In this document: positions 8,054-18,861 of the stretch, piece after piece
How positions within the stretch are numbered: the stretch's first letter is position 1
How the letters are laid out: every line of letters begins with the position of its first letter
NCBI GenBank assembly: GCA_012522955.1
Contig: JAAYJK010000033.1
Span: forward strand, 1-36,018
Length of the DNA: 36,018 nucleotides
Direction: 5' to 3'
Source of the DNA: Syntrophomonadaceae bacterium
Lineage (GTDB): Bacteria; Bacillota; Syntrophomonadia; Syntrophomonadales; Syntrophomonadaceae
Notes under the pieces: generated by a model
Seen by the model: only the letters and a program-made list of their open reading frames with translations
Told to the model about the DNA's origin: nothing
Database searches by the model: none
Translations under genes and position numbers: made by a program

Positions 8054-10254
8054 TGAAGGAAATGACTTATCAAGAGATGGGCTTGCTGGAAGAAGAATAT
8101 GAGCAAATCGTAGGAATATTGGGCCGCCAGCCTAATTATTTGGAATTGGGTATGTTTTCAGTAATGTGGTCAGAGCATTGCGGATACAAAAACTCTCGTC
8201 CTTTGCTAAAGAAATTTCCCACCGAAGGCCCTCAGGTCATACAAGGTCCGGGTGAAAATGCCGGGGTAGTTGATATCGGCCATGGCCAGGCCTTAGTGTT
8301 TAAAATCGAAAGTCATAATCATCCTTCTGCCATCGAGCCATACCAAGGTGCAGCCACCGGGGTAGGGGGGATTGTACGGGATATTTTCACTATGGGGGCC
8401 AGACCCATAGCTTCTCTTAACTCCCTGCGCTTTGGCAGTTTGGATGATGAAAGGGTAAAACAGCTTCTGGCCGGAGTAGTGGCTGGTATCGGTGATTATG
8501 GCAACTGTTTAGGCATACCTACGGTAGGAGGCGAAGTCTATTTTAACCAGGCTTACCAAGGTAATCCTTTGGTCAATGCCATGTGTGTCGGGCTGGTCAA
8601 TACCAACGAAATAGCCTATGCTACCGCCAGTGAGATAGGCAGCCCCCTTATGCTGGTAGGAGCCAAAACCGGTCGAGATGGTATTCATGGGGCTACATTT
8701 GCCTCGGAGGAATTGAGTGAAGCCTCAGCTCAGAAGAGGCCTTCAGTGCAGGTAGGGGATCCCTTTATGGAGAAACTGCTAATAGAAGCCTGTCTGGAAT
8801 TAATAAAAGAGGACCTGGTAGCGGGTATGCAGGACCTGGGAGCCGCAGGATTGACCAGTTCCATTGCCGAAGCCGCCAGCAAAAAGGAACGAGGAGTAAA
8901 AGTTGACGTATCCCGGGTGCCCAGAAGGGAACAGGGAATGATCCCCTATGAGGTAATGCTGTCCGAATCCCAGGAGAGGATGCTGATTGTACCTCGAGAA
9001 GGAAAGGAAGGACGCATTGCGGAAATCTTTGAGAAGTGGGGACTGGATGCCACAGTTATCGGTGAGGTTACCGGAGATGGCTGGTTTAAGGTCTATGAAG
9101 GAGAAGTGCTGGCAGGAGAGGTGCCGGTAGCAGCCTTGACCGAAGGCTGTCCGGTATACGCAAGAGAGGGTCTTGAGCCTTCATATTATAAGGAATGCCG
9201 CGATTTTGATCTGGATGAACTGCCTGAATATGATGCCGGCGAAGCTCTGGCTAGCCTGCTTGCTTCGCCCAATATTGCCAGCAAACGCTGGGTATATTCC
9301 CAGTATGATCACCAGGTAATGATTAATTCAGTATTGGTGCCCGGGGAGGCTGATGCTGCAGTATTAAGAATAAAGGGGCAGCAAAAGGGAGTGGCCGTGA
9401 CTACTGATTGCAACGGGCGCATGGTCTACCTGGACCCCTATCAGGGTGGGATGATGGCGGTGTGCGAAGCAGCCCGCAATTTGGCCTGTGTAGGAGCCAA
9501 ACCTTTAGCCCTTACCAACTGCCTTAATTTCGGTAGTCCCGAGAATCCTCATATATATTGGCAGATGCAAGAGGCTATTCGGGGGATGGCAAAAGCGGCC
9601 CAAAAACTAGGCGCCCCGGTAGTAAGCGGGAATGTCAGCCTTTATAATGAAACGGCGGCCGGAGCCATATTCCCCACTCCAGTGGTGGGTATGGTAGGAT
9701 TATTAAAGGATATAGAGCATCGTTGCGGCATGGCTTTACATGATGAAGGAGATATGCTGGTTTTGTTAGGCCCAATCCGGGAGGAACTGGGTGGATCTGA
9801 ATATCTTCAAGTATGTTACGGTCTAGAAAAGGGGAAGGTGCCGGAGGTGGACCTGGAACAGGAAAGCCGTCTCATTGAGATGCTGATAAGCCTTATCGAA
9901 GCCCGCCTGTTAAAATCCTGTCATGATATTTCCGAGGGGGGACTGGCTATAGCCCTGGCCGAATCCGCTATTAAAGGGATGATAGGATTTAGAGTGCAAT
10001 GGGATTGGGGTGTACGGAGGAAGGATAGAATACTCTTTTCTGAAGCTTCAGGGCGGGTGGTAGTGAGCCTGGATGAAAAAGATTTAGCATCTTTGAGCAG
10101 TTTAGCTACTCAATATGAAATCGAATTCCTTGAACTGGGCCGGGTTGGCTCAGATCGAATGATTTGGGAAGAAGATGGCATTGAATTTGTAAACCTGGCG
10201 GTACAGGATGCGGCCAGGATTTGGGGGGAGGCCATAGAATGCCACATGAAGTAA
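8053..10254 (+). CDS. purL: FGAM synthase large subunit PurL (small-PurL type)
   Basis: A 733-residue ATP-dependent synthetase converting FGAR to FGAM. It is the small PurL form, which needs PurS and PurQ, matching the preceding genes. The two internally homologous halves are visible. The first carries [30 protein letters not shown] and [20 protein letters not shown], and the second carries [23 protein letters not shown] and [10 protein letters not shown]. The GAATG overlap with purQ and the 16-base overlap with purF mark it as an internal operon gene. No truncation is seen. Confidence 0.97.
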   Translation: MKEMTYQEMGLLEEEYEQIVGILGRQPNYLELGMFSVMWSEHCGYKNSRPLLKKFPTEGPQVIQGPGENAGVVDIGHGQALVFKIESHNHPSAIEPYQGAATGVGGIVRDIFTMGARPIASLNSLRFGSLDDERVKQLLAGVVAGIGDYGNCLGIPTVGGEVYFNQAYQGNPLVNAMCVGLVNTNEIAYATASEIGSPLMLVGAKTGRDGIHGATFASEELSEASAQKRPSVQVGDPFMEKLLIEACLELIKEDLVAGMQDLGAAGLTSSIAEAASKKERGVKVDVSRVPRREQGMIPYEVMLSESQERMLIVPREGKEGRIAEIFEKWGLDATVIGEVTGDGWFKVYEGEVLAGEVPVAALTEGCPVYAREGLEPSYYKECRDFDLDELPEYDAGEALASLLASPNIASKRWVYSQYDHQVMINSVLVPGEADAAVLRIKGQQKGVAVTTDCNGRMVYLDPYQGGMMAVCEAARNLACVGAKPLALTNCLNFGSPENPHIYWQMQEAIRGMAKAAQKLGAPVVSGNVSLYNETAAGAIFPTPVVGMVGLLKDIEHRCGMALHDEGDMLVLLGPIREELGGSEYLQVCYGLEKGKVPEVDLEQESRLIEMLISLIEARLLKSCHDISEGGLAIALAESAIKGMIGFRVQWDWGVRRKDRILFSEASGRVVVSLDEKDLASLSSLATQYEIEFLELGRVGSDRMIWEEDGIEFVNLAVQDAARIWGEAIECHMK

Positions 10255-11630
10255 AAGATAAATTTAAAGATGAGTGCGGGGTATTTGGAGTATTTCTGAA
10301 AGAGCCAGAACAAGAAAACGATGCCGCCCGAGCTGCTTTTTATGGTCTATATGCCTTGCAGCATAGGGGCCAGGAGAGTGCCGGAATTGCAGTTTCCGAT
10401 GGTCATAAAATTAGCCTGCACAAGGGTATGGGCTTGGTTACGGAGGTTATCAAACCTGAAACCATTAAAAATCTGAAGGGTAATATTGCTATAGCCCATG
10501 TTCGCTACTCCACTACAGGAGAAAGCGGCATTGTGAACGCCCAGCCCATGGTATTTCATTACCTGCAGGGAATGCTGGGTTTGGCTCATAATGGTAATCT
10601 TACTAACACAGCGGACTTGAGAAAACAGCTGGCTACTTATGGTTCCGTATTCCAGACTACTACCGATACCGAATTGGTGGCCAATCTGTTAGCCCGGTAT
10701 TCCCAGGATACCCTGGAGGATGGGCTTAACAAGTGCTTGATTGATCTTAAAGGGGCTTTTGCCCTCATTATTATTACTGAAGACAAAATGATAGGTATTA
10801 GGGATCAAATGGGGATTCGCCCTCTGTGTTTGGGGGATTATGAGGGTAACTATGTACTGGCTTCGGAAACAGCAGCCTTGGATACTATCGGGGCCAAGTT
10901 TATCCGCGATATTAAGCCGGGAGAGATTGTCATCATCGACCAGGAGGGTTTGAGATCCAGCCAGGTAGTTAAATCTCCCCGCTGTGCTCACTGTGTTTTT
11001 GAATACATTTATTTTGCCCGGCCCGATAGTACCCTGGATGGGATAAATGTTTATCAGGCTCGGCGGGAACTGGGTAAACAGTTGGCTCGGGAGAGTGATA
11101 TCGATGTGGATTTGGTTATACCGGTTCCGGATTCAGGTACTGCAGCGGCCTTGGGTTATGCTGAGGAAGCTGGATTGCCCTTTCAGGATGGCTTGATGAA
11201 AAACCGCTATGTGGGCAGAACCTTTATCCAGCCTACCCAGAAAATGAGGGAATTGAGTGTTCGGCTGAAACTAAATGCGGTAAATAAAATCGTGGCCGGC
11301 AAGCGGCTGGTAATGGTAGATGATTCTATAGTAAGAGGGACTACCAGCAAACAGATAGTACAGATGCTCAGGGAGGCGGGAGCTAAAGAGGTGCACATGG
11401 CAGTCTCCTCACCTCCTACCAGTTACCCCTGTTATTACGGCATCGATACCTCACGTCGGGAAGAATTGATAGCAAGCAAGATGGAGGTAGAGGAAATAAG
11501 GCAGTTTATTGGGGCCGACAGCCTGTATTACCTGAGCCGGGAAGGCATGTTCCAGGCTCTGGGAGGCAACTCGGAAAAATACTGTGACGCCTGCTTCAGT
11601 GGCCTTTACCCGGTGGGAACGGAAAGCTAG
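10239..11630 (+). CDS. purF: Amidophosphoribosyltransferase PurF
   Basis: The committed step of purine synthesis: PRPP plus glutamine to phosphoribosylamine. I start at the ATG at 10239, seven to eight bases after GGGGGGAGG, giving 463 residues. An upstream in-frame TTG is inside that ribosome site. The N-terminal nucleophile Cys is residue 13 (DECGVFGVF), so a 12-residue propeptide is expected to be removed. The PRPP-binding motif is in [12 protein letters not shown]. Cysteines at RCAHCVFEY and the C-terminal CDACFSG, with PCYYG, fit the Bacillus-type enzyme with a 4Fe-4S cluster. That cluster is oxygen-sensitive, which suits an anaerobe. It consumes the ligand proposed for the operon's riboswitch. 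Confidence 0.97.
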   Translation: MPHEVKDKFKDECGVFGVFLKEPEQENDAARAAFYGLYALQHRGQESAGIAVSDGHKISLHKGMGLVTEVIKPETIKNLKGNIAIAHVRYSTTGESGIVNAQPMVFHYLQGMLGLAHNGNLTNTADLRKQLATYGSVFQTTTDTELVANLLARYSQDTLEDGLNKCLIDLKGAFALIIITEDKMIGIRDQMGIRPLCLGDYEGNYVLASETAALDTIGAKFIRDIKPGEIVIIDQEGLRSSQVVKSPRCAHCVFEYIYFARPDSTLDGINVYQARRELGKQLARESDIDVDLVIPVPDSGTAAALGYAEEAGLPFQDGLMKNRYVGRTFIQPTQKMRELSVRLKLNAVNKIVAGKRLVMVDDSIVRGTTSKQIVQMLREAGAKEVHMAVSSPPTSYPCYYGIDTSRREELIASKMEVEEIRQFIGADSLYYLSREGMFQALGGNSEKYCDACFSGLYPVGTES

Positions 11631-11704
11631 AGGCCAAGGGGATAACCTATTGTACAAACAGCAAGTCTGAGACAGGCAGGTATAATAAGGTCGGGAGGTT
11701 TAAT

Positions 11705-12739
11705 ATGAATAAAACGGGACTTAGTTACAAGGAGGCCGGAGTTGATATAGATGCTGCCAGTGAGTCAGTAGATATGATCAAAAAATGGGTAGGCATGACT
11801 CGCAGGCCCGAAGTCATGACCGAAATTGGTTCTTTTGGAGGGCTTTTCGCCCTGGATACGAGCAAGTATAAGGAGCCTGTTTTGGTTTCCGGCACTGATG
11901 GAGTAGGAACCAAGTTGAAAATAGCCCAGATGACAGGGGTTAGCGATACGGTAGGAATCGATCTGGTGGCCATGTGTGTGAATGATATCTTGGTGCATGG
12001 AGCTGAACCCTTGTTCTTTTTGGATTATATTGCAGTAGGTAAATTGAAACCGGAGCGTATAGAATCTATGGTTAAAGGAGTCAGCCAGGGATGCATGCAG
12101 GCTGGATGTGCCTTGATTGGCGGGGAGACAGCGGAGATGCCGGGTCTGTATGCCGAGGATGAGTACGACCTGGCTGGTTTTGCGGTTGGAGTAGTGGAAC
12201 GTTCCCAGATAATAGATGGCAGCAAGATTGAGGATCATGATATTCTCATTGCTCTGCCCTCGTCAGGACTTCACTCCAATGGCTATTCTCTGGTGCGCAA
12301 GGTAATGGAAAAAGCCGGCCTGGGTCTGGATGATGAGCTTCCAGGTTTAGGTAAAACCCTGGGTCAGGAGCTTTTAACTCCTACTCGCATTTATGTTAAG
12401 ACTATACTGAGCTTGCTGCAGCAGGTGGAGGTAAAAGGGATGGCTCATATTACCGGGGGGGGGATAGTAGAAAATTTGCAGCGTGTGCTTCCCTCTGGGC
12501 TAGGGGCCTTGATAGATGGGGATAAAATTCCGGTTCCACCGGTTTTTCATCTCTTGCAAGACCTGGGTGGGATACCCTCGGCCGAAATGTATCGGACTTT
12601 TAATATGGGTATTGGTTTCGTGCTGGTGGTAGCTCCGGAAAAATGCTCGGGGGCTTTAAATCACTTGCAGGATAAAGGTGAAAAGCCGATAATTATAGGG
12701 AGTATTAGTGCCCGGGAAACAGGGGTGGTAATTAAATGA
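11705..12739 (+). CDS. purM: AIR synthetase PurM
   Basis: Phosphoribosylformylglycinamidine cyclo-ligase, 344 residues, which closes the imidazole ring of AIR using ATP. It shares the fold of PurL. Family blocks include [11 protein letters not shown] at the N-terminus, [29 protein letters not shown] and the C-terminal [10 protein letters not shown]. The ATG follows GGGAGG at normal spacing. Seventy-four bases separate it from purF, and its stop overlaps the purN start (ATGA). Confidence 0.97.
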   Translation: MNKTGLSYKEAGVDIDAASESVDMIKKWVGMTRRPEVMTEIGSFGGLFALDTSKYKEPVLVSGTDGVGTKLKIAQMTGVSDTVGIDLVAMCVNDILVHGAEPLFFLDYIAVGKLKPERIESMVKGVSQGCMQAGCALIGGETAEMPGLYAEDEYDLAGFAVGVVERSQIIDGSKIEDHDILIALPSSGLHSNGYSLVRKVMEKAGLGLDDELPGLGKTLGQELLTPTRIYVKTILSLLQQVEVKGMAHITGGGIVENLQRVLPSGLGALIDGDKIPVPPVFHLLQDLGGIPSAEMYRTFNMGIGFVLVVAPEKCSGALNHLQDKGEKPIIIGSISARETGVVIK

Positions 12740-13368
12740 AGCAGCTTATGACTGCCCGGCAGCTTAAGCTAGCGGTATTGGCATCGGGGCGGGGTAGTAA
12801 TTTTGATGCTATTGGCCAGGCTATTGAGAGAAAAGATCTCAATGCCCGGATAGTAGTATTGATCAGTGATCAGTCTCAGGCTCCGGCCCTAGCCAAAGCA
12901 GCCGGTAGAGGTATTGAAACCTTGCCCATTAGTCCCCGGGATTATTCTGGCCGCGATGCCTATGAAGAGTGTTTGGTGCGGGAATTAGAGGCCAGGCAGG
13001 TAGATCTGGTAGTTTTGGCCGGATATATGCGCCTGGTGGGAAAGGTTTTTCTGCAGGCTTATGAACATCGGGTATTAAATATCCATCCAGCCCTCCTGCC
13101 CTCCTTTCCAGGTTTGCATGCCCAGCAACAAGCTTTGGATTATGGAGTTAAGATCAGTGGCTGTACCGTTCATTTGGTAGATGAAGGAATGGACAGCGGA
13201 CCAATTATACTGCAAAAGGCGGTAGCGGTTTTGGATAGTGATGACGAGGAAGCTCTTTCCCAACGCATATTAAAGGAAGAACATCAGATATATTGGCAGG
13301 CTCTGCAGTTAATAGCTGAAGGGCGAGTGTGGATTGATGGCAGAAGGGTAGTAATAAAGGACAATTGA
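12736..13368 (+). CDS. purN: GAR transformylase PurN
   Basis: Phosphoribosylglycinamide formyltransferase using 10-formyl-tetrahydrofolate, 210 residues. The catalytic Asn and His are in [12 protein letters not shown], the Asp is in [10 protein letters not shown], and the phosphate-binding [12 protein letters not shown] loop is near the N-terminus. The start at 12736 overlaps the purM stop (ATGA). An in-frame ATG four codons later (12748) is the alternative. No purT-type formate-dependent enzyme is seen in the window. Confidence 0.96.
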   Translation: MKQLMTARQLKLAVLASGRGSNFDAIGQAIERKDLNARIVVLISDQSQAPALAKAAGRGIETLPISPRDYSGRDAYEECLVRELEARQVDLVVLAGYMRLVGKVFLQAYEHRVLNIHPALLPSFPGLHAQQQALDYGVKISGCTVHLVDEGMDSGPIILQKAVAVLDSDDEEALSQRILKEEHQIYWQALQLIAEGRVWIDGRRVVIKDN

Positions 13369-13445
13369 AGCAAAGGGTGCCGTATTATTTATAAAACGGT
13401 GTTTCAGGACTATAGACCAGATAATTATTAAGGGGGAAAAGAAAA

Positions 13446-14966
13446 ATGAAGCGAGCTCTGCTTAGTGTTTCCAATAAAGAAGGAATTGTAGATTTTGCCC
13501 GGGCCCTGGAGCAATTGGGCTTCGAGATAGTCTCCACTGGGGGTACCTACCAGACTCTGTTGGAGGCGGGAGTAAAAGTTCTTAAAGTATCTGACCTGAC
13601 TGGCTTTCCGGAGATTTTGGATGGCCGGGTCAAGACTCTTCATCCCAAAGTACATGGTGGAATATTAGCCCGCCGCACTGATAATCATCTGCAGCAGCTG
13701 CAGGATAATGATATAGACACAATAGATCTAGTCTGTGTAAATTTGTATCCCTTCCGGGAAACGGTAAGAAAGGAAGGGGTTAGTCTGGAAGAAGCCATTG
13801 AGAATATCGATATTGGCGGTCCTACCATGATCAGGTCGGCGGCCAAGAATTATCAGGACGTTGTTGTAGTGGTTAAACCTGAACTTTATGGGTCAGTATT
13901 AACTGCCTTACAGGAACAGGGAGAGTTAGCTCAGGATCAGCGTTTAAAGCTGGCTTTAGAGGCTTTCAGTCATACCGCCGCTTACGATGCTATGATAACA
14001 GCTTATCTGTCTCAAGTTACCGGCAGCATTTTCAATGATAATTATGTGCTGGCGGGAGAGAAGGTTTACGAGCTGCGCTATGGAGAAAACCCCCACCAGA
14101 AAGCCTGCTTTTATCGCAATATGACTCCGGGCCTAGGCTTGCCGGATGCCCAGCAGCTGAATGGAAAAGAATTATCCTATAACAACATTATTGATGTACA
14201 GGCGGCATGGGCTCTGGTCAAGGAGTTTTCCGATCCAGCCTGTGTAATTATTAAACATACCAATCCCTGTGGCACGGCCGTAGCTCCAGAACTGGACCAG
14301 GCTTATGATCTGGCTTTTGCTGCCGATCCCAAATCAGCCTATGGAGGAATTATAGCTTTCAATCGACCAGTAGACCCAAAAACGGCGGAAAAAGCGGCTG
14401 GACCATTTATGGAAGCCATTATTGCCCCGGGCTATGATGATACTGCCTTAGCAGTTTTTCAGGCCAAGAAAAACCTGCGGGTTTTGCAGCTGCCTATTAA
14501 GGATCAGCAGGATATGCAGTTAAAAACCGTAGAGGGCGGATTTGTGTTGCAGGATCCGGATCTGGACAGCATCGGGGCGGAAGATCTTAAGGTAGCAACT
14601 GATACAGCTCCCAGTCCAGAGCAGATCAAGGACTTGCTCTTTGCCTGGAAAGTAGTTAAACATGTTAAGTCCAATGCTATCGTGGTGGCGAAAGACCAAA
14701 TAACACTGGGAGTTGGAGCAGGTCAGATGAATCGGGTAGGTTCAGCTGCCATAGCCATGGAGCAGGGCAAAGAAAAATGTCAGGGAGCGGTTATGGCCTC
14801 AGATGCCTTTTTCCCTTTTAAAGATACAGTAGAATTGGCCGCACGCTATGGTATTAAGGCCATAATTCAACCCGGAGGTTCCATTCGGGACCAGGAGAGC
14901 ATAGATGAATGTAACCGGCATGGAATTGCCATGGTATTTACCGGTTTAAGGCATTTTAAACACTAG
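13446..14966 (+). CDS. purH: Bifunctional AICAR transformylase / IMP cyclohydrolase PurH
   Basis: The last two steps to IMP, 506 residues. The N-terminal MGS-like cyclohydrolase domain (about 1-150) shows [23 protein letters not shown] and [15 protein letters not shown]. The transformylase domain shows [14 protein letters not shown] and the IKHTNPCG motif with its catalytic Lys-His. The length is typical. The ATG follows AAGGGGGAAAAG. It also takes up the AICAR released by HisH/HisF, encoded 7 to 9 kb downstream, which links the two pathways of this window. A 77-base gap separates it from purN, with no obvious terminator. Confidence 0.97.
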   Translation: MKRALLSVSNKEGIVDFARALEQLGFEIVSTGGTYQTLLEAGVKVLKVSDLTGFPEILDGRVKTLHPKVHGGILARRTDNHLQQLQDNDIDTIDLVCVNLYPFRETVRKEGVSLEEAIENIDIGGPTMIRSAAKNYQDVVVVVKPELYGSVLTALQEQGELAQDQRLKLALEAFSHTAAYDAMITAYLSQVTGSIFNDNYVLAGEKVYELRYGENPHQKACFYRNMTPGLGLPDAQQLNGKELSYNNIIDVQAAWALVKEFSDPACVIIKHTNPCGTAVAPELDQAYDLAFAADPKSAYGGIIAFNRPVDPKTAEKAAGPFMEAIIAPGYDDTALAVFQAKKNLRVLQLPIKDQQDMQLKTVEGGFVLQDPDLDSIGAEDLKVATDTAPSPEQIKDLLFAWKVVKHVKSNAIVVAKDQITLGVGAGQMNRVGSAAIAMEQGKEKCQGAVMASDAFFPFKDTVELAARYGIKAIIQPGGSIRDQESIDECNRHGIAMVFTGLRHFKH

Positions 14967-15003
14967 AATAAAGCGGCGGAGTGAAGGACAGGGAGGTTTT
15001 AAA

Positions 15004-16281
15004 TTGGGTAAGAGAGTACTGCTTATTGGCCAAGGAGGTCGGGAACATGCCCTGGCCTGGAAAATTGCTCAAAGCCCGGTGCTGGAAAAGCTCTATGCGG
15101 CCCCAGGCAACCCAGGCATGGAGGAATTATGTGAGTGTATCCCTATCGATGCTGTTGACATGGAAGGACTGTTAAGTTTTGCCTTACAGGAAAAGATTGA
15201 TCTTACCGTGGTGGGACCGGAGGCTCCTCTGATGGAAGGAATTGTAGACCTTTTTGGGGAACATGGACTTACTATCTTTGGACCTACTGCAGCTGCGGCT
15301 AGGTTGGAAGGCAGCAAAGTGTTTACCAAAAACCTCTTAAAAAAATATAGCATTCCCACGGCTGAATACGAGGTTTTTCATGATATAGAGCCGGCCCGGG
15401 AGCACATTAAGACCTATACTGATTCTGGTAAGTCCATTGTGGTTAAAGCTGACGGCCTTGCCGCTGGCAAAGGGGTAGTGGTGGCAGCTGACTATCAAGA
15501 GGCCAGCCAGGCTTTGGATGCCATTATGAAAGACAAGGAATTTGGTATGGCCGGAGACCAGGTGGTAATTGAAGAATGCCTTTTCGGACAGGAAGTGAGT
15601 TTTTTTGCCATTAGCGATGGCAGCAATTATGTATCCTTGTTATCGGCTCAGGATCACAAACAGGTATTTGATAGTGATAAAGGCCCTAATACTGGCGGGA
15701 TGGGGGCCTACTGTCGCCCTCCCATTTATACTAGGGAGTTGCATCAACAGGTGGTGGACCAGGTAATAGCACCGGTAATAAAGGCTATGGCTACTGAAGG
15801 AATCCCCTACCAGGGAGTGCTTTATGCAGGTCTTATGATTACCGAAACAGGCCCTAAGGTACTGGAGTTTAATGCCCGATTCGGTGATCCGGAAACTCAG
15901 GTCTTGATGCCTATGATAAAAAGCGATATTTTACCATTGCTGGAAGCAGCCGCTAAAGGCAAGCTGGATGAGCAAGAGGTGGAACTGGAAACCGGTACCT
16001 GTATCTGCGTGGTCTTGGCATCAGGAGGCTATCCAGGAGCTTATCAGAAGGGTAAAGAAATAAAGGGCCTGGACAGCCTGGATCCGGATACCTTGATCTT
16101 CCATGCCGGTACCAGCAAAAAAAACCAAAGCTTCTATACCAATGGAGGAAGGGTGCTGGCCGTGGTCCGTCGGGGAGAAGATATGAAAAGTCTAATAGAT
16201 AGAGTATACCAGGAAGTACAGAAGATAAGTTTTGATGATATGCATTACCGGCGTGATATTGGCAAGAAGGCACTGGTTTAG
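15004..16281 (+). CDS. purD: GAR synthetase PurD
   Basis: Phosphoribosylamine-glycine ligase, 425 residues, an ATP-grasp enzyme. The N-terminus has VLLIGQGGREHALAW. The ATP-grasp core has VVKADGLAAGKGVVVA, and the metal/substrate region has LEFNARFGDPETQVLMP. The start is a TTG, supported by GGGAGG seven bases before it. Other starts in frame would cut into the conserved N-terminal strand. It is the last gene of the purine order, followed 11 bases later by a membrane-protein gene in the same direction. Confidence 0.96.
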   Translation: MGKRVLLIGQGGREHALAWKIAQSPVLEKLYAAPGNPGMEELCECIPIDAVDMEGLLSFALQEKIDLTVVGPEAPLMEGIVDLFGEHGLTIFGPTAAAARLEGSKVFTKNLLKKYSIPTAEYEVFHDIEPAREHIKTYTDSGKSIVVKADGLAAGKGVVVAADYQEASQALDAIMKDKEFGMAGDQVVIEECLFGQEVSFFAISDGSNYVSLLSAQDHKQVFDSDKGPNTGGMGAYCRPPIYTRELHQQVVDQVIAPVIKAMATEGIPYQGVLYAGLMITETGPKVLEFNARFGDPETQVLMPMIKSDILPLLEAAAKGKLDEQEVELETGTCICVVLASGGYPGAYQKGKEIKGLDSLDPDTLIFHAGTSKKNQSFYTNGGRVLAVVRRGEDMKSLIDRVYQEVQKISFDDMHYRRDIGKKALV

Positions 16282-16292
16282 GGAGGCAAGAA

Positions 16293-16826
16293 ATGAATCC
16301 CAGATTAGCTCCGTTTATAAGGGTAGGAGGATTAATAGTACTGGTATTAATGCTTTTTCACCTTCCCACCCGGGAGTTTTTGAAAGTTACATTTATGCTT
16401 GGAATACCCTTTGTCTTTGCACTAGCTTTTATGAAAAAAAGCAGCAAGTACTCTCTGGGCTGGTTTGCCACCCTGTTCTTGGTGCTTATGGTGGTGGGGT
16501 TTTACCTGTATATGTTGACCGGTTTGCCCCAGCGCATTACTCTTCATGAGATTGAAATTGATGCCACAGTTCTTTTGACCGAGGGTAAATTTGATGAAGC
16601 CCAGGAAAAGTTCAGCGAAATGGAACCATATGTTAGCCCTGAAACGCTAAATAAAAAATATACCCTGGTAGAAAAGGAAAAAGATGCAGCCCTGAAGGTG
16701 GAAGAAGCCGGGGAATTGATGGAGGCTGGAGAAAAGGAGAAAGCCCGGCAGCTCTTGGAATCGGTTCCATCTGACAGTATGGCTCAGCGGGAGGCCGCCC
16801 GTCTGCTTAAAACTTTAAGAGAGTAG
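16293..16826 (+). CDS. Membrane protein with cytoplasmic or external helical tail, unknown
   Basis: A 177-residue protein with three predicted membrane helices (about residues 10-24, 29-46 and 54-75). A hydrophilic tail of about 100 residues follows, rich in Glu, Lys and Ala. The tail reads like two TPR-type helical hairpins (LLTEGKFDEAQEKFSEM and LMEAGEKEKARQLLESVP, both with the Leu-Gly-Ala spacing of TPRs). I do not recognise a named family. The ATG follows GGGAGGCAAG. The gene begins 11 bases after purD and ends nine bases before the HD gene, so it is probably cotranscribed with both. Nothing in the sequence suggests a purine or histidine enzyme. A scaffold or sensor role would be speculation. 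Confidence 0.85.
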   Translation: MNPRLAPFIRVGGLIVLVLMLFHLPTREFLKVTFMLGIPFVFALAFMKKSSKYSLGWFATLFLVLMVVGFYLYMLTGLPQRITLHEIEIDATVLLTEGKFDEAQEKFSEMEPYVSPETLNKKYTLVEKEKDAALKVEEAGELMEAGEKEKARQLLESVPSDSMAQREAARLLKTLRE

Positions 16827-16835
16827 GAGAATTTT

Positions 16836-17498
16836 ATGCTTACACTGGAACAAGTCAAGACCAATGAAATGGTGCAGGCCTATATGAGATTGGGCAATGA
16901 GTATATAGGTACAATAGGGGCTATTGAACATAATCTTAGTCATGCCGAATATGTTTCTAACTTGTGTTATCAGATACTGCAGCAACTGGGATATTCTTTG
17001 CGGGAAGCGGAGCTGGGAGCTATAGCCGGATATCTGCATGATATAGGCAATCTGGTTAATCGCTATGGGCACGGTATGTCGGGAGCTTTGCTAGCCTTCG
17101 ATACTCTTATGGAGATGGGAATGGAGCCGGAAGAAGTGGCAGCCGTTATGGGGGCTATTGGCAATCATGAGGAGCACGCTGGAGGAAACAGTATCAACGT
17201 TATTGGAGCTGCCTTGATATTAGCGGATAAATCGGATGTACACCGATCCAGGGTTAGAAAACAGGAGATCTCTTCCTTTACCCCTAGAGATCGAGTAAAC
17301 TATGCAGTAAGCGATACCAGCCTTAGTATAGATGTGGAAAATAAGTTGATATCCCTGGAAATTGAAATAGATACCGAAGTATGTTCGGTAATGGAATATT
17401 TCGAAATATTCCTGACCAAGATGCTGATGTGCAGGCGGGCGGCTCAGTACCTGGGTTGTGAATTTGCACTATTGGTAAACAATAATCGCTTATTATAA
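16836..17498 (+). CDS. HD-domain phosphohydrolase
   Basis: A 220-residue soluble protein with the HD metal-binding pattern: His36 (HNLSHAEYV), His68-Asp69 (YLHDIGN), His79, His111 (GNHEEH) and Asp131 (LADKSD). This is the layout of the HD phosphohydrolase superfamily, which cleaves phosphomonoester or phosphodiester bonds in nucleotides. The domain covers residues 30 to about 140. The C-terminal 80 residues form a beta-rich segment of unclear role. The substrate cannot be read from the sequence. It lies between the pur and his genes, nine bases after the membrane protein. Histidinol-phosphatases are PHP-, HAD- or inositol phosphatase-like rather than HD, so I do not propose it as the missing his enzyme. 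Confidence 0.85.
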   Translation: MLTLEQVKTNEMVQAYMRLGNEYIGTIGAIEHNLSHAEYVSNLCYQILQQLGYSLREAELGAIAGYLHDIGNLVNRYGHGMSGALLAFDTLMEMGMEPEEVAAVMGAIGNHEEHAGGNSINVIGAALILADKSDVHRSRVRKQEISSFTPRDRVNYAVSDTSLSIDVENKLISLEIEIDTEVCSVMEYFEIFLTKMLMCRRAAQYLGCEFALLVNNNRLL

Positions 17499-17696
17499 GA
17501 AGGGAAGCCGCCAGCTGCGTAATGGATAGTGGTCAAGAGGGTGGAAGTCTTAAGATAAAGGAACTGAGCCCCACCTTCAGCGTGGGAATCTGATTATAGG
17601 CGCCCGTCGGTCTGGGATGCTATGAAGTCCCGGCATGAGCCCATGCCAGCTAGCGGTAATGTCCTCATAATATACTACTACAAGGAGCCGATAATA
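17499..17696 (+). other. Structured, unassigned leader upstream of hisZ
   Basis: This region of about 200 bases has no ORF but dense base pairing. CCGCCAGCTG (17508-17517) pairs with CAGCTAGCGG (17647-17656) with one mismatch, enclosing the rest. Inside are GGCATG-AGCC-CATGCC (17632-17647), GGGA/TCCC (17614-17631) and CCCAC/GTGGG (17570-17586). The segment AGGGTGG (17538-17544) can instead pair with CCACCTT (17571-17577), which would exclude the last hairpin. The AGAGGGTGG stretch slightly resembles a T-box core, but the full T-box motif and a T-run terminator are absent. It could be a his leader or an independent RNA. I cannot name it. Confidence 0.45.
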
Positions 17697-18848
17697 ATGA
17701 GAAATAGGCAAATTCCAAAGGGATTGCGGGATTTACTACCAGATGAAGTGAAGGTACTTAGAAGTATGGAGAAAAAGGCGGCCCGGCTTTTTTCCAGTTA
17801 TGCATATGAAGAGGTAATGACTCCTACTTTTGAATTCTTGGAAGTGATTGAAGCCGGGCGCGGGAGTAGGCGGGAGGATCTTTTTCTCTTTATGGATCGG
17901 GAAGGAGGCATCCTGTCATTGCGGCCGGAAGTTACCGGATCCATTGCCCGCATGGCGTCCATCCATCTGCATGACTCTGATTTTCCCCGACGCCTGTTTT
18001 ATACCGCTAATGTTTTTCGCCATGTACAACCTCAGCTGGCCCAGTATCGAGAATTCAGGCAGACTGGAGTGGAACTGTTGGGAGCAGCAGGAATATGGGC
18101 TGATGCTGAAGTAATAAATATAGCGGTAAAGCTGCTGGAAACCATGGGTCTGGAAAACTTTAAAATCAGTATCAATCAACTGCCTATATTCAATAGTCTT
18201 TTGGATGACAGCGGCCTAAACATGGAAGACCGGAGGCTGGTACGCCAATTGGTGGAGGAAAAGGATTTGGTGGAACTATATCGCTTGCTGGAAGGCTTGG
18301 ATATTGATGATGAGCTAAAAGACACCATAGCTGCCTTGCCGGTCTTGCATGGTGGTTTGGATGTTATCCAGCGTATACCCTATGTAGAAAAAAATCGCAA
18401 GGCCTCGGCAGCGGTAGGAGAATTGATCAAGATTTATGATGCCCTTAAGCTATATGGAACCACTGAACATATTGTGGTGGATATGGGGGTATTGAGGAAC
18501 CTGGACTATTATACCGGATTGGTCTTCGAGGGCTATTCCCCCGATTTGGGCTATGGCTTGTTAGGAGGCGGAAGATACGATAATTTACTGGGACAATTCG
18601 GACTTAGCTGTCCTGCTACCGGTTTTGCCCTGCATATGGACAGGCTGGCCCTGGTCTTGAAATGTCGGGATGAGGAAAGAAATCATTACCTGGTGGGCGG
18701 TGGTAGTTATCCAGCCATGATTGGCCAGGCTCAAAAGCTGCGGGAACAGGGATATGCTGTGGAAATGGACCTGGAAGAACATAGCCGGGCTGAGCTGGAG
18801 AAGAAGATAGAGGGGAAAGATAACTGGACCCTGGTTTATTTGGATTAA
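17697..18848 (+). CDS. hisZ: ATP phosphoribosyltransferase regulatory subunit HisZ
   Basis: A 383-residue paralogue of histidyl-tRNA synthetase lacking the anticodon domain. It forms the octameric HisG-HisZ complex and makes the short HisG active and histidine-sensitive. Class II synthetase-like blocks are visible: MTPTFEFLEVIEAG, SLRPEVTGSIARMAS, and LLGGGRYDNLLGQFG with GFALHMDRLAL. I start at the ATG at 17697, nine bases after AAGGAG. An upstream in-frame ATG at 17622 lies in the structured leader and would add 25 unlikely residues. The neighbouring short hisG confirms the assignment over HisS. Confidence 0.95.
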   Translation: MRNRQIPKGLRDLLPDEVKVLRSMEKKAARLFSSYAYEEVMTPTFEFLEVIEAGRGSRREDLFLFMDREGGILSLRPEVTGSIARMASIHLHDSDFPRRLFYTANVFRHVQPQLAQYREFRQTGVELLGAAGIWADAEVINIAVKLLETMGLENFKISINQLPIFNSLLDDSGLNMEDRRLVRQLVEEKDLVELYRLLEGLDIDDELKDTIAALPVLHGGLDVIQRIPYVEKNRKASAAVGELIKIYDALKLYGTTEHIVVDMGVLRNLDYYTGLVFEGYSPDLGYGLLGGGRYDNLLGQFGLSCPATGFALHMDRLALVLKCRDEERNHYLVGGGSYPAMIGQAQKLREQGYAVEMDLEEHSRAELEKKIEGKDNWTLVYLD

Positions 18849-18861
18849 AGGGGATGATAAT

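Noticed and set aside
16836-17498. HD protein as the missing histidinol-phosphatase
   Set aside because: Known histidinol-phosphatases belong to the PHP, HAD or inositol-phosphatase-like families. Nothing in this HD protein points to that substrate.
17536-17586. T-box leader before hisZ
   Set aside because: Only AGGGTGG is present. The full AGGGTGGNACCGCG motif, stem I features and a T-run terminator are missing.
17622-17696. N-terminal extension of HisZ from an upstream in-frame ATG
   Set aside because: The extension reads through the structured leader, has no ribosome site and is not HisZ-like. The ATG at 17697 has AAGGAG nine bases upstream.
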